Shown piece after piece: positions 12,986 through 22,591 of a DNA stretch of 64,000 nucleotides (position 1 is its first letter; each line of letters starts with the position of its first letter). The translations under genes were made by a program, and so were the position numbers. Source of the DNA: Gymnopilus junonius. Taxonomy: Eukaryota > Basidiomycota > Agaricomycetes > Agaricales > Galerinaceae. A model generated the notes under the pieces. It saw only the letters and a list, made by a program, of their open reading frames with translations. It searched no databases and had not been told where the DNA came from. The DNA is taken from NCBI GenBank assembly GCA_015501075.1, contig JADNYJ010000173.1:1-64000 (forward strand), in the 5' to 3' direction.

Positions 12986-13389
12986 GGTGAACAAGCAGTC
13001 AGGACGCGTGTAGCGTTCAGACAATCTGCGAAGGAGCTCTCGTCAATGTCTTCGACAGCAAGCAACAGAAATCCTCACTAGGTAGTGCAACCCAGATAAT
13101 TTGGAGAACGGCGGGGCCAATGTGATATTTAAGAAAGGTAGATAAAAGTATGGTCCTCGTCGTCGCAGACAACGACCATGTGGTAGGAGATAAAGTGAAG
13201 CGTGGCTGTTTATACATGGTCACCTGCAATATGCATTCGTCGGGCGGAACTCGCGTCGAACGATATCACTGTTTTGCTTAAGCGGAGTTGGAACCTTCGG
13301 CAAGTTCCTATTCCGCTTCTGCTCCGGGACAGCGCGATACTTTTATCTCCTCGCACTTGTATCCTTACGTTTCAAGCTCCACGCTTATA
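12986..13389. promoter_or_regulatory. Divergent upstream region, DHTKD1-like / second F-box gene
   Basis: About 400 bp separate two divergent genes. The segment has no open frame of note and is best read as shared promoter sequence. A TATAA lies within ten bases of the ATG at 13390, too close to be a normal TATA box for that start. Confidence 0.4.
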
Positions 13390-14633
13390 ATGTCCACAGA
13401 AACATCATCAGCGCTAAACGCAGGATTGGATATTTGGACCGTCGTCATAGCTTTCATACACCCAACGGACATCCTTAATCTCAGACAACTAAAGTCGACT
13501 TTTATTTAAAAAGACTCGCAAAGTACTACATGAAATTTCTGTGCAACATGCTGTCTGGATAACCGCTCTCCAACAAATGCTAGAAAGACACAGGATCCCT
13601 AAAGTAGCATATCCCGTTCATGACATGAATTTGCGTCAGCTGGAGAATATCGCCCTCGCTCCATCAATATTTGCTTTAAAGGTCCAAAAAACATCCCAGA
13701 TTTATCCGCGCTTCGAACAGCTGTTGCCAAGTTTTGTCACCGAGCAGGAAGCATTGGAACTTGGCATTGACGTGGGAGGTCCTCGAGGACCTCTCGAATT
13801 TCTTGATTTTATATTGGTACCAGGAGGACGCTTCCTAGTAACCCTGCAGGCGGTGAAACTCAAGAACTCGGCGGAAAAATATCTCATTCGACTCTGGGAC
13901 CTTGGACTCCCTAATGGGGCCCAATTTGAACGGGAATGGACCATCTGTGCCTGTAAGACACATTTTTGAAACTTCCACTTGAACAGAATGCCTTACTCCA
14001 TCGAAATAGATACGGCTGTGGGGGAACGACGCCATGCTTCTTAGAAACGGAGAACTCATGATATGGAAAATCCCGATTATGCAACCGCCAAGTCAAGCAA
14101 AGACTCTTCGACTAAAGCCCCTCATGATATTTCCAGACTTGGTGGATGAAATTGCGGAAAACATCGATCTGCGCACAAAGCCTGCTCAAATATCTTACTT
14201 TTTGGATTCCAACCTCTTGCTGATTATCAATTGGCCCGTCAATTTTGCTGCCTTTCGAATCCAACATCGATACGACATCGAGGACCCGGACGACTGCATT
14301 TCATGCGTTATACCGGCCGCGGTGGCTATATATCCTGACACCGACAATGACTTCGGAAGCGTCTGTAATCTTTCCGCGGATCCAACCAATATCCAGCTTT
14401 GTGATGGGCGCCCCATGTTTACTAAAACGCACTGCTACTCAGAAAGGCTGCCCATTTTTCGATTCCCGATGGTCTCAAACGGCATGTTCCTAGGGCCTCT
14501 GGTGCAAAGCGAGCTCATTACAAGACACACGGGACAACTGGATTCCGACGTAATACAATTTTGCGCAGCTACTGGAAGGCTTTGTCGCTTGGTGGATAAT
14601 GGAAGTCACATCTACATCGCAGATTATCTATAG
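13390..14633 (+). pseudogene. F-box-like gene related to the one at 6196, frame broken
   Basis: The N-terminus reads MSTETSSALNAG, then an F-box-like helix (LDIWTVVIAFIHPTDILNLRQ). A stop at about 13507 follows, after which coding sequence resumes in another frame with KVLHEISVQHAVWITAL. The next part (13541-13960) matches the paralog at 6196 in style: VPGGRFLVTLQA, then YLIRLWDLG. The last part (14034-14633) is open and ends CAATGRLCRLVDNG, equivalent to the CPVTGRVCYTT ending of the paralog. No splice pair in correct phase joins the two parts near 13950-14030. The gene is either decayed or affected by sequence errors; the frame change near 13500 would need one extra or two missing bases. 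It is shorter than its paralog. Confidence 0.6.
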
Positions 14634-14955
14634 TTGTATGGTTTACGTCCAGGTCTGTTTATTTCTCTCCATTCGTAATTCGACACGTTAAACTTCTCCA
14701 TGTATCTGAGCAACAGACCAATCCAACTTGAACCGGAAATATTGGGTCGGTTATATTTAGGGACTATGATTGTAATCTATTTGACGTTGTTGGCCATCGA
14801 TTGGATCTGGTTAGGAAGCAACGTTGATTTCAACTACATCCTTGATCTCTAATTTTCTGCAGACAATGCAGGTATCGGCTGAACAACCGTGGATAAACTC
14901 CCGATGTTGGTCTCCACTCTATCTACTTAAGTTATTGTTCTGAACCCTCCCCTAG
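14634..14955. other. Intergenic region upstream of the BTB gene
   Basis: No complete coding exon could be fixed here. The first exon of the BTB gene must lie in or before this stretch, because its first clear exon opens after an acceptor at 14951-14955 and needs one incoming base. A candidate ATG at 14869 does not give the right phase. Confidence 0.4.
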
Positions 14956-15878
14956 TCACGCTTCACGACTCAGATATCGAAATCAGATCTGCGGATGGAT
15001 TCGTATTCCAGTTACATCGCATTCTTTTAGAAACAGCCACAGGCGCTTTCCCTGGTTCGGAGATAGACACTCGAGGAGAAATCGTAGAACTCACGGAGCC
15101 CGCAAATATTCTTGGTATCCTCTTCGCCTTTCTATACCCAAAGAAGCAATCAGATCTTGCAAAGGAGGATTTCTCAGTCATAATGGCTGTCGCAGAAGCC
15201 GCTGAGAAATATGAGATGTTCTCTGCCATGACGCTTTGCAGCATGCGATTGACGTGAGTAAGGTCTTCCGCTTGTTCCACATTTTTTTTACATGAAACAA
15301 CCCACCAAGCAAATTTCTGCCTCAGCATGCTCCGGAGATCCTTGCTCATGCTGTGAAACACCACTATCCGTCTCTTATTCATGCCACTGTGCAATGCTTT
15401 GCTCGGTCCCCATTCATTCCAGTGATGGAAAAACTGCCCTTATCTCTGGTGGTTCCATTTGTAATATTTCACGTTGTCCGGAGGAACTGTGTAAAGTTTT
15501 AATGATTATGCTGGATAGGCACGATATCAAAATGCTTGGAGGTCGACATTCGGAGAAGTTCTTGACAAAATCAAGAATCTCTCTGATTCAGAACGATTCA
15601 CAACGCCGCTGCCATGCAACACTTACTATAATAACTCAGGCCCTAGGGCAGTTTGCAGGACATGCCGCTGTTCACTCTTCACGATAGTCCTGGACCTGGA
15701 AGCAATTGATTCACTCGAATTGCTTAATGATGCCCTTCTGTCTCCTAGGCAGAAATACCCTCGTTTTATTTGTTGCGAGGACGGTCCCAAAATATCTGAC
15801 TGCACCCACCTGAACTATTTTTGTGGGGTTTTGCTTGAAAAGATTCGTCAAATCCCTTCTTTTGACACTTTTTTGTAA
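14956..15878 (+). CDS. BTB/POZ domain protein, 5' end not resolved
   Basis: BTB domains mediate dimerisation and often link substrates to Cullin-3; this fungal subfamily has no settled role. Three exons fit: 14956-15253, 15310-15460 and 15519-15878. They give 270 codons counting one incoming base. The BTB core is clear: HDSDIEIRSADGFVFQLHR, then a strand and helix pair ending in FAFLYP. The BACK-like helical part follows (VAEAAEKYEMFSAM, then HAPEILAHAVKHHYPSLI), then ARYQNAWRSTFGEVL, a Cys-rich CRTCRC segment, and the ending IRQIPSFDTFL. This order is typical of agaricomycete BTB proteins. A 58-nt intron hides the stop codons that otherwise appear after LPLSLVVPF. Confidence 0.75.
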
Positions 15879-16139
15879 TCACTGTCCAAAAAGATTGAAT
15901 CTATTACTTGTAGGACTAGGAAATATGGTCAGGTCGCTTCTATTTGCTCATCGCAAACTGACTATCGCACTAACTCTGTTTATTACAGAACAGACAATGA
16001 TGGAGTTATATTTAATTTTCTGGGGAGAAGATGGCGACGCTAAGAATACGGTACAACTTTAAGAGAATTAAAAAATGTGATGCAAGCAGGATTTATGTTA
16101 CGACAAAATCAAGCAACCTAAAAGGCATTTCGGTTCCAC

Positions 16140-16841
16140 TCATCCATGTTTTGCTGAACTTCGCGACTCTGCGTAGCAGAATTGCCTTCCAGTTCGTATT
16201 TATGTTAGCACCCTTAAATGCAAGGCAAAAAGGGAGCATACCTTGTCTTGGTTGATCTCCTTGTAATCCCTGAGGACCAGGTCCCATAGGGACACCGCCA
16301 GGTGCAAAGGCGTTAAATCGCGGGTCGCGGGTGCCTGTGGTAGTATCACCCCCTGGATAAGAGGAATTATCGCCGCCGAGAGGTGTGTCTGGTCCAGTGC
16401 CAGCTGCATAACCAGGGATGGTGGTGCTCGCGGTCGAACCAGTGTCGATTTGTTGGTCATACCACTGACCACGCTCAGGCTGCCGACCTTGATGCTCGTT
16501 CCATCCAGATGCTCGATCACTACCAGCGCCTTCATATCTGGCACCTGAGTCGGTCTTCTGGCCACGAGCAGCATCAATTTTTGACCTGCCGGTTTGGCGG
16601 TCCGCCTCGCCCTCTTGCTGGAGGTTGCTCGAAGCGAAAGTGCGGCTGAGCTATATAAGAGGCCGTTGGTATTGCGTACACTTTCCAAGGTAAAATGTCG
16701 ATGGGAACTTACGCCATGTTTGATTTCGCCTTTGGCAGCGTGCCACTGACCGGTAGTCTTACTATAGGAAGAAGGTAATTATGCATATCAAAAAATAAAA
16801 AGGTGCCTAACGAACCTTGGGTTTCCTGAATTTGACGACAT
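16140..16841 (-). CDS. Small hydrophilic CsbD/Hmp1-like protein, copy 1
   Basis: The deduced protein begins MSSNSGNPSKTTGQWHAAKG after two introns are removed. It continues with KHGLSRTFASSNLQQEGEAD and then a Gly/Gln/Asp/Thr-rich, almost wholly polar region with no membrane segment. The TxGQWHxxKG start and the LQQEGEAD helix resemble fungal proteins annotated as CsbD-like or as mismatch/cruciform DNA-recognition protein Hmp1; such proteins are small, hydrophilic and often stress-induced. The last intron (acceptor near 16171) leads to an ending SSAKHG and a stop at 16140. It is a paralog of the gene at 17627-18342, on the same strand. Family assignment is from pattern memory only; the disordered C-terminal half is longer than in typical members. 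Confidence 0.65.
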
Positions 16842-17626
16842 GGGAATGGATGATGAATGTTATCAAGCAGTGATTGTTGTATGTATGCTGGATTATTTAT
16901 CGAACTACTTGCCCGTCAAGGTGCCTTTATATCTTTATCCTGGGTAAAAATCGTCATAATGATTTACATAGTGGCCAGACGATGTGGTGCTTTGCGTCAG
17001 ATTGAGGAAACTGTGTGGGGTGAGTGAGGATCGATGGGGGGCGAGTCGGAGCGAGTCTCGGCGTCACGTTTACTGAATGGAGTCACGCGGTTTATTATAC
17101 ACAACTTGAATCTATTTTTAGCGTCACGCCATTTTCAACCGCCTCCTTCACAGTCCCTTTGCCATCTGCTAACGATTCCTCACCAAATGACATAACTCAG
17201 TGTAGCTTTGACCAGTCAATGCTTCACTATACATTCAAATCTATTGCTGTTGGCCTGAGATCATTGTGACCACCTACATGCTGAGTCCTGCCAACTATTT
17301 GCGAACCTGCTGCGAACTTAATTTGTCATTCAAAATCGTTATTTTATGAGCCAGTGCGTCCATCTACTGATGTATTTGGAATTCTGTTTTGATTCTCCTG
17401 CAAAGACCTAATGCAGATTCTCCTTATCTTATTTAACCAAAGAACTTGATGCACATCAATATCTGGTGAAATTGATGTTGATACACAGGTGAATACAGAC
17501 ATATTCCTACTAAAAATTTCTCAACGCTAATATGCACAAATAATTTTCCAGTTCCAGGTGACAACTAAAAGGAAAGCAGTTGCGTGGTCCAATCCCTCCC
17601 TTGCATTATGAGCCTGTAAATGAGTT
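16842..17626. other. Intergenic region between the two CsbD-like genes
   Basis: About 785 bp upstream of copy 1 and downstream of copy 2. The only open frames are short and without recognisable motifs. It should contain the copy 1 promoter; no convincing TATA box or element was identified. Confidence 0.45.
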
Positions 17627-18342
17627 TCACCTAAAGGTAAGAAAAAATTGGACTTAGAATCATAAAAGAAAGATCGAGGAAACCCGTTCAACTAACCAGG
17701 AACCTCGAGGTACTTGTACAGGAGATCCTTTATCTAACGTGCTGGTGCCAGTAGGCTCAAATTCATTATAGGCAGCAGCAGTGCCTGTGTTTACAGTTCC
17801 GGTTCCAGGTCCAGGTCCAGTTGCTGCAGTAAACTTGTCATTTGCAAGGTGCGCATTCCCAGGAGTACTGCGACTATCAATGACATTACTGGTCCCATCT
17901 TCACCAGTAGACCCGGTAGATCGAATATCAACGGGCTCGTGAGTACCATAATCAGGTCCACCAGCGAAGGGCTTAGCACCTGCAAGGGTACCTGAACCAG
18001 CAGTATGACTTCCAGGTGAGGGTTTGTTGGAGTAACCATCATTGGACCCTGGGCCTGCGCCGGAAGCTTGGGCATGGGCTGCAGCGACTTCCGCTCATCC
18101 GGCCTCACGCTCTGCTACACCTCCTTGTTGGAGGTTCAAGGATGCAAAGGTGCGTCCAATCTGAAAATTTCATTCTGTATAGGTGGCGCTGGAGGCGTAA
18201 TGATGCGTACCCCTTCTTTCACTTCGCCCTTGGCTGTGTGCCATTGACTGGCAACTTTGCTGGATTGGCAGGTAAGCAAAAAAATTAGAACAAAGAAAAA
18301 ACTCTGAAGGACTAACCTTGGTTTTCCAGAGTTTGTAGACAT
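17627..18342 (-). pseudogene. CsbD/Hmp1-like protein, copy 2, with in-frame stop
   Basis: Exon structure and start match copy 1: MSTNSGKPSKVASQWHTAKG, then KEGIGRTFASLNLQQGG, with the two introns in the same places. The frame then meets TGA at 18095-18097. Beyond it the same frame stays open for about 130 codons with the expected polar, Gly/Thr/Pro-rich composition, and a final intron splices to GSW plus stop at 17627. A single substitution, for instance CGA to TGA, explains the stop; no indel is needed. If it is real, a truncated protein of about 46 residues, covering only the conserved head, would remain. It could be a young nonsense allele, a readthrough case or a base-call error. Confidence 0.6.
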
Positions 18343-18685
18343 TATGATGATATAACAAAGTCGTTTATGTTGTCAAAGAAGAATAAATGTGTGTGTGTTC
18401 AAAATAAAAAGATTAAGCGTCATTGGTGCAGGGACTGGTGGATTGGATTGTGAAGGCTTTTATAAACTGGAATGATAAAGAACTCCACAAATTCGTCATC
18501 TCGCAGGAGGAATGAAGGAGGTCAGAAGTTGCACTACGGTAGAGGATGACCCACCATAAAGGTGTTATGGGGCTAAAAGTGGTGTTGTATCGGTATTAGG
18601 TGGCAACTGCTTTGCGCGGAGGAGCTTGATTGTTTTTTTACCTAAAATAGACTTCATAGTGGAGGCCCCACTCAACATGGAATCG
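18343..18685. other. Upstream region of CsbD-like copy 2
   Basis: About 340 bp between the copy 2 start and the foldback element. It includes a T/G-rich (tgtgtgtg) run near 18390 and no open frame of interest. The foldback element inserted about 350 bp upstream of the start codon. Confidence 0.45.
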
Positions 18686-19363
18686 AGACACTGCTGGCAG
18701 GGGACTTTTTTAGCTACGGTAAAATATTAGTAAAATAATAGCTTGCTTGTTTTAGTTTTAGACGAATTTACTTGCCAAGTAAAAGAAAAATATGACCCAT
18801 GGTGAAAGATTCACTACGTTTTACCTGTTACAAAAATTTTACAGTAAGTTAATTGTTTTGTTTCTATGGTATTTCAGCTTGAATACAATTACACCTAAAG
18901 ATAACAATTATCAGAAATCTAAACGTCGAGAAGATACTTCGAAAACAATAAGTTTTCCCTATTGGGAAATACATTGTACAGATATAAGTTTTTTTGTTGG
19001 TAAAATAATTCAATTCGCACTAATTAATTGATTTTACCGTCAAAAAAACTTATATCTGTACAATTTGTATTACAATGCATTTCCCAATAGGGAAAACTTA
19101 TTGTTGTCGGAGTATTTTCTCGACGTTTAGATTTCTGATAATTGTTATCTTTAGGTGTAATTGTATTCAAGCTGAAATACCATAGAAACAAAACAATTAA
19201 CTTACTGTAAAATTTTTGTAACAGGTAAAACGTAGTGAATCTTTCACCATGGGTCATATTTTTCTTTTACTTGGCAAGTAAATTCGTCTAAAACTAAAAC
19301 AAGCAAGCTATTATTTTACTAATATTTTACCGTAGCTAAAAAAGTCCCCTGCCAGCAGTGAGA
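18686..19363. mobile_element. CACTA-like non-autonomous foldback element with 3-bp target duplication
   Basis: The element proper is 18689-19360 (672 bp). Its two halves are near-perfect reverse complements of each other. The left arm runs from 18689 to about 19005, the right arm from about 19031 to 19360, around a spacer of roughly 25 nt. Both ends start CACTGCTGGCAGGGGAC, and the direct repeat AGA flanks it at 18686-18688 and 19361-19363. CACTR ends plus a 3-bp duplication are the hallmarks of the CACTA/EnSpm superfamily. No transposase is encoded; an open frame of about 78 codons occurs mirror-wise in both arms and is probably coincidental. The right arm differs by a short insertion near 19062-19074 and a few substitutions. 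Transcription through it would give a long hairpin RNA. Confidence 0.85.
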
Positions 19364-19494
19364 ACCCTCCTCCGGCTGATTTGAATGACTGTGAGTAAGC
19401 ATATAGATTTGCAGAGCCTTAATCCATTAGCTCATTCTACCCATGATCTTAGTACCGATGTCATCGCTCTTTTGTACCCTACACCCGTCATCTA

Positions 19495-20137
19495 TGGATA
19501 TTCTCCAGCTTCCGAGTGACGTTTTACTAGAGATATTTGTCTAAATCCACCTCATGCTGATGCGATCATGTTTGTATGCCACCCTCCAGGAAAAAAGTAA
19601 CTGGGAACTCGATGGAGAATTTAGTGCCAGGATCAAGATTAGTCGCCAATCCTGAGCCCCAGGTGGTGACATAGTTCTCAACATTATTTTCTGGTTGCAA
19701 CTTCTCCTCCCTCACATCACTCAACCTAAACATGCTGCCCTTGTTTGATGCACCCGTAGTCAGGTATTTACTGTATTTCTCATCTTTCCCCTCTGTCACA
19801 GACCTTTCAGTGTATGAAGGTGTCCTTCGATCTATTCTTTCCATACCCCGAGAAAACGTTATCGACAGCAACCCATTTCCATTCCTCAATACACTCACTA
19901 TTCTTACCTTTGAAGAGGCTTCACTCTGGAGTGGATCCAGTCTCCTCCGTGACTCCGTCCACTCATACAGTTTCTCCAGCACAGAAGGTCACTCAGCTTT
20001 CCAGTTGCGCAACTCATCTATTATATATTCAGCTGGAATCAACCAGTCCTGAGGGTCTCGAAGCCATTACTCGCCTACGTGTCTGCAGACGTGGTCCAGG
20101 TGATGAGGAGTTTGAGTATATTTGTGGAGAAGAATGA
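19495..20137 (+). pseudogene. F-box/LRR family, copy A, internally deleted remnant
   Basis: The segment starts MDILQLPSDVLLEIFV, matching the F-box start of the copies at 28488 and 20390, then hits a stop. The middle of the gene is missing. From about 19732 the C-terminal part reappears, with YFSSFPSVTDLSVYEGVLRS, then a frame change, then the family ending ITRLRVCRRGPGDEEFEYICGEE with a stop at 20135-20137. The foldback element lies 130 bp upstream. This copy is too incomplete to be functional whatever the sequence accuracy. Confidence 0.7.
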
Positions 20138-20389
20138 CAAGAAGTAATCAATTGGACTCAGAGTACTTATCCCACTGTAGGGCTCACAATGGAAAATGAT
20201 ATCAGAATACACTGACAATGATTTCATGAGACTAGTATGAGCATTTTGAGTGCCTCACAATGCCTCGTGTGGCGACGTAAGGTTTTGCTGGTCACATATA
20301 ACCTCGTGAGAACTAAACTGCCTCACAGGAATTTTCCCTGATTTACTGATAGGCTAGTGAGATGTGGAGCGCGTGATTTTTTGTGCATC

Positions 20390-21999
20390 ATGCCATATAT
20401 CCTACACCTCCCCGACGATATCATTCTAGACGTATTCTTCCTGAACGCCAATATGTTCATCGAATTTGATTGCCTAAAAACTACCATCTCTTGCACTCAC
20501 GTTTGTACCGCTTGGCGTTCTCTTATCCTAGCCACCTCCTCCATATGGGGCCGCCTCCTTGGCCTAGGTGACCTCGAAAGGCTAAAAGCAAAACATAGAC
20601 AACAAATCCTCGCCCGAACAGGAATTCGCCGCTCTGGGTATACGGAATGGTGCAAAGAGACACTGAAATGCGCGCATTCCTCATCGATGAGATCCTCAAC
20701 CCCCACTGGGATAGAATTGAACACGTAAGAATCTCGATAGTGCGTCCCAGCGAAAAAGAATTCTTTCCTATCCTCCAGCGTCCCGCACCAGCCCTCCGTT
20801 CCTTCGTATTCAAAGCCATCTCTGGCAGTGTTGTGTTACCATTTGACTCTATGACACCCCTCTTTTTCCGACGACGCCCCATTGCTCCGTATGTTTTCAT
20901 CTGACTGCATCTCATGCAATTTCAAATCTCCTTGCATGAAATACCTCCAGGACCTTACGTTCTCCCATCTTTTCACAATCCGCGATATTCTAACTTGTCT
21001 CCAATCGACCGTCTTCCTCGAATGCCTGGAAGTTTATATGGTCAAATTCTCAGGCTCCAATACAGTGACCGACGATGCGGATCCCCTTCCACAGCTATCC
21101 TTCCTAGACTCATCACGATACAGTTAATACGGATACCTGGCATGAAAGTTGCAGACGGCATGACCTTGCTCAAAACATATCCAGCCAGCAGATGGGTGCT
21201 CTTTAATCTACGACCGGGAAGCCTACTCCATACTAGAAACGCACCCACTGTCAGATAACTTGAAAGGAGCGATGCCGGTCCTATCCTCCTATCTCAAACG
21301 ATATATCCAGAAGTACCACTCCCTCACCCACGAGGTCAAAATCTACCTCTTCATGGACACTGCGATCGGCGTTCGAATGCTACAAGGGTGATACCAATAG
21401 CGAGTCACAAAATGATATTTTCCGCGTCCAATTTCCCAACCAACACCCGAGCACCAGGGGAGGACGACGCGATCATATCCTCATTCGCAACCTTGTTCTC
21501 CAGCTGCGATTTCGCCGCTGTCACCACGCTCAATCTCGACATGCACCGAGGCTTGGGTCCGTCATCGTCCACTGATGCGCCTGGAGTCTTACTATCACCC
21601 TCCTACTTGCCATATTTCTCCTCGTTCCCTTCCATCACCTACCTTTCAGTGCATGAAAGCGCCCTTCGAATCATTCTCGCCCTTTCCGAGCCGATAATAG
21701 ACTCCCAGAATCACCTATTTCCCCTGCTCGAGACGCTTACCATCCACGCATTCGAAGACAACTTGGCCGTGTCTACTAGCAGTGGCAGTGGCAGTGGCAG
21801 TGGCAGTATCGCCTCCAGACCCCTCGTTCCATTTCTCCTGCACAGGAAATCAATCGGCCTTCCGGTTCGCACACTCGTCTATTATGTGTCCAGGTATTAT
21901 CAGCCGGTTATAAGGGGCTTGGAGGATATGATAGGGCTGCGTGTGTGTAGACGTGGTCCAGGGAGTGAAGAGCTTGAGTATGTTTGCGGACAGGCATAG
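20390..21999 (+). pseudogene. F-box/LRR family, copy B, full length with frameshifts
   Basis: The F-box start is MPYILHLPDDIILDVFFLN, then TCTHVCTAWRSLI-type helices and SIWGRLL. The frame breaks at 20621-20626, where one A is missing from a GGAAATT context deduced from copy C (NSPLW). It breaks again near 20870, before APLLRMFSSDCI, and near 21110. The last part (from about 21388) is open to the stop at 21999 with YFSSFPSITYLSVHES, a (GS)n repeat encoded by a GGCAGT microsatellite at 21779-21808, and the ending LRVCRRGPGSEELEYVCGQA. Every break is compatible with a single lost base, so the copy may be a real pseudogene or a gene damaged by consensus error. The fold is probably leucine-rich repeat-like. 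Confidence 0.7.
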
Positions 22000-22591
22000 G
22001 TTAATTTAATGTATGAGTATAGTAAGTGAGGAATGTGCCGGCGCCCGTTATTCATGTATAACCAACCTAACCTATTATTTATCCACAAAAGAACATGAAT
22101 GAGTGTCGAATAAAGAAAAAACAAAATTTACGAGCAAATATCCGAAAAAGAAGTGAAAAAAGTAAGAAAAAGAGGTAAGAAATTTAGAAGCCACTGTCCT
22201 ACAAGTCCAAGCGTCCAAGCGTCCAGGTTACCACATAGTACCTCTAAATACTATAGTACGTAACTAAAGAACGAAAAGAGCTAAAACGTGAGCTCGAGCT
22301 TTAAACCCAAGCTTTAACCGCTAAAAACCGTCCTGCGTACGTGCGAGAGTGTGCGTACGTGCGTGCGTCCCAAAAGAATTAAGCGTAGCTAGCCAAGTAG
22401 GTAGGGTAGGGCAGGGTAGGGTAGGGTAGGTATAAAAAAAAAAGTCTATTAATTATTATCCTTCTGTCTCCGTCTTTCTCTTCATCTTCATCTCCGTTTT
22501 TTATTATCACCCCTTCAGCTCCAGCTCCAGCTCCATTTTCATATTTCAATAATGACATTACCGCCCCCTCCCACTCCGTCCATCCCATCCA
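22000..22591. other. Intergenic region with TAGGG-type short repeat
   Basis: Convergent 3' ends of F-box copy B and the tetraspanin meet here. An imperfect array of GTAGG/TAGGG units lies at about 22397-22432, followed by a poly(A) run. No coding feature is seen. Confidence 0.55.
22397..22432. repeat. Short TAGGG-like tandem repeat
   Basis: Six to seven imperfect units of TAGGG are present, one carrying C in place of T (GGGCAGGG). It resembles telomeric TTAGGG but lacks the second T, so it is probably a simple microsatellite in the tetraspanin 3' flank, not an interstitial telomere. Confidence 0.6.

Noticed and set aside
15254..15518. BTB gene as a pseudogene because stops follow the first and second exons
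   Set aside because: Two introns (15254-15309 and 15461-15518) with canonical ends remove the stops and restore the family sequence in phase.
18792..19257. Mirror-image open frames of about 78 codons in both foldback arms, which could suggest a small gene pair
   Set aside because: They are the same sequence read on the two arms of one inverted repeat, lack similarity to known proteins, and are expected by chance in AT-rich DNA.
22397..22432. Interstitial telomere
   Set aside because: Units are TAGGG rather than TTAGGG, few and imperfect, inside an ordinary gene 3' flank; a microsatellite is enough.
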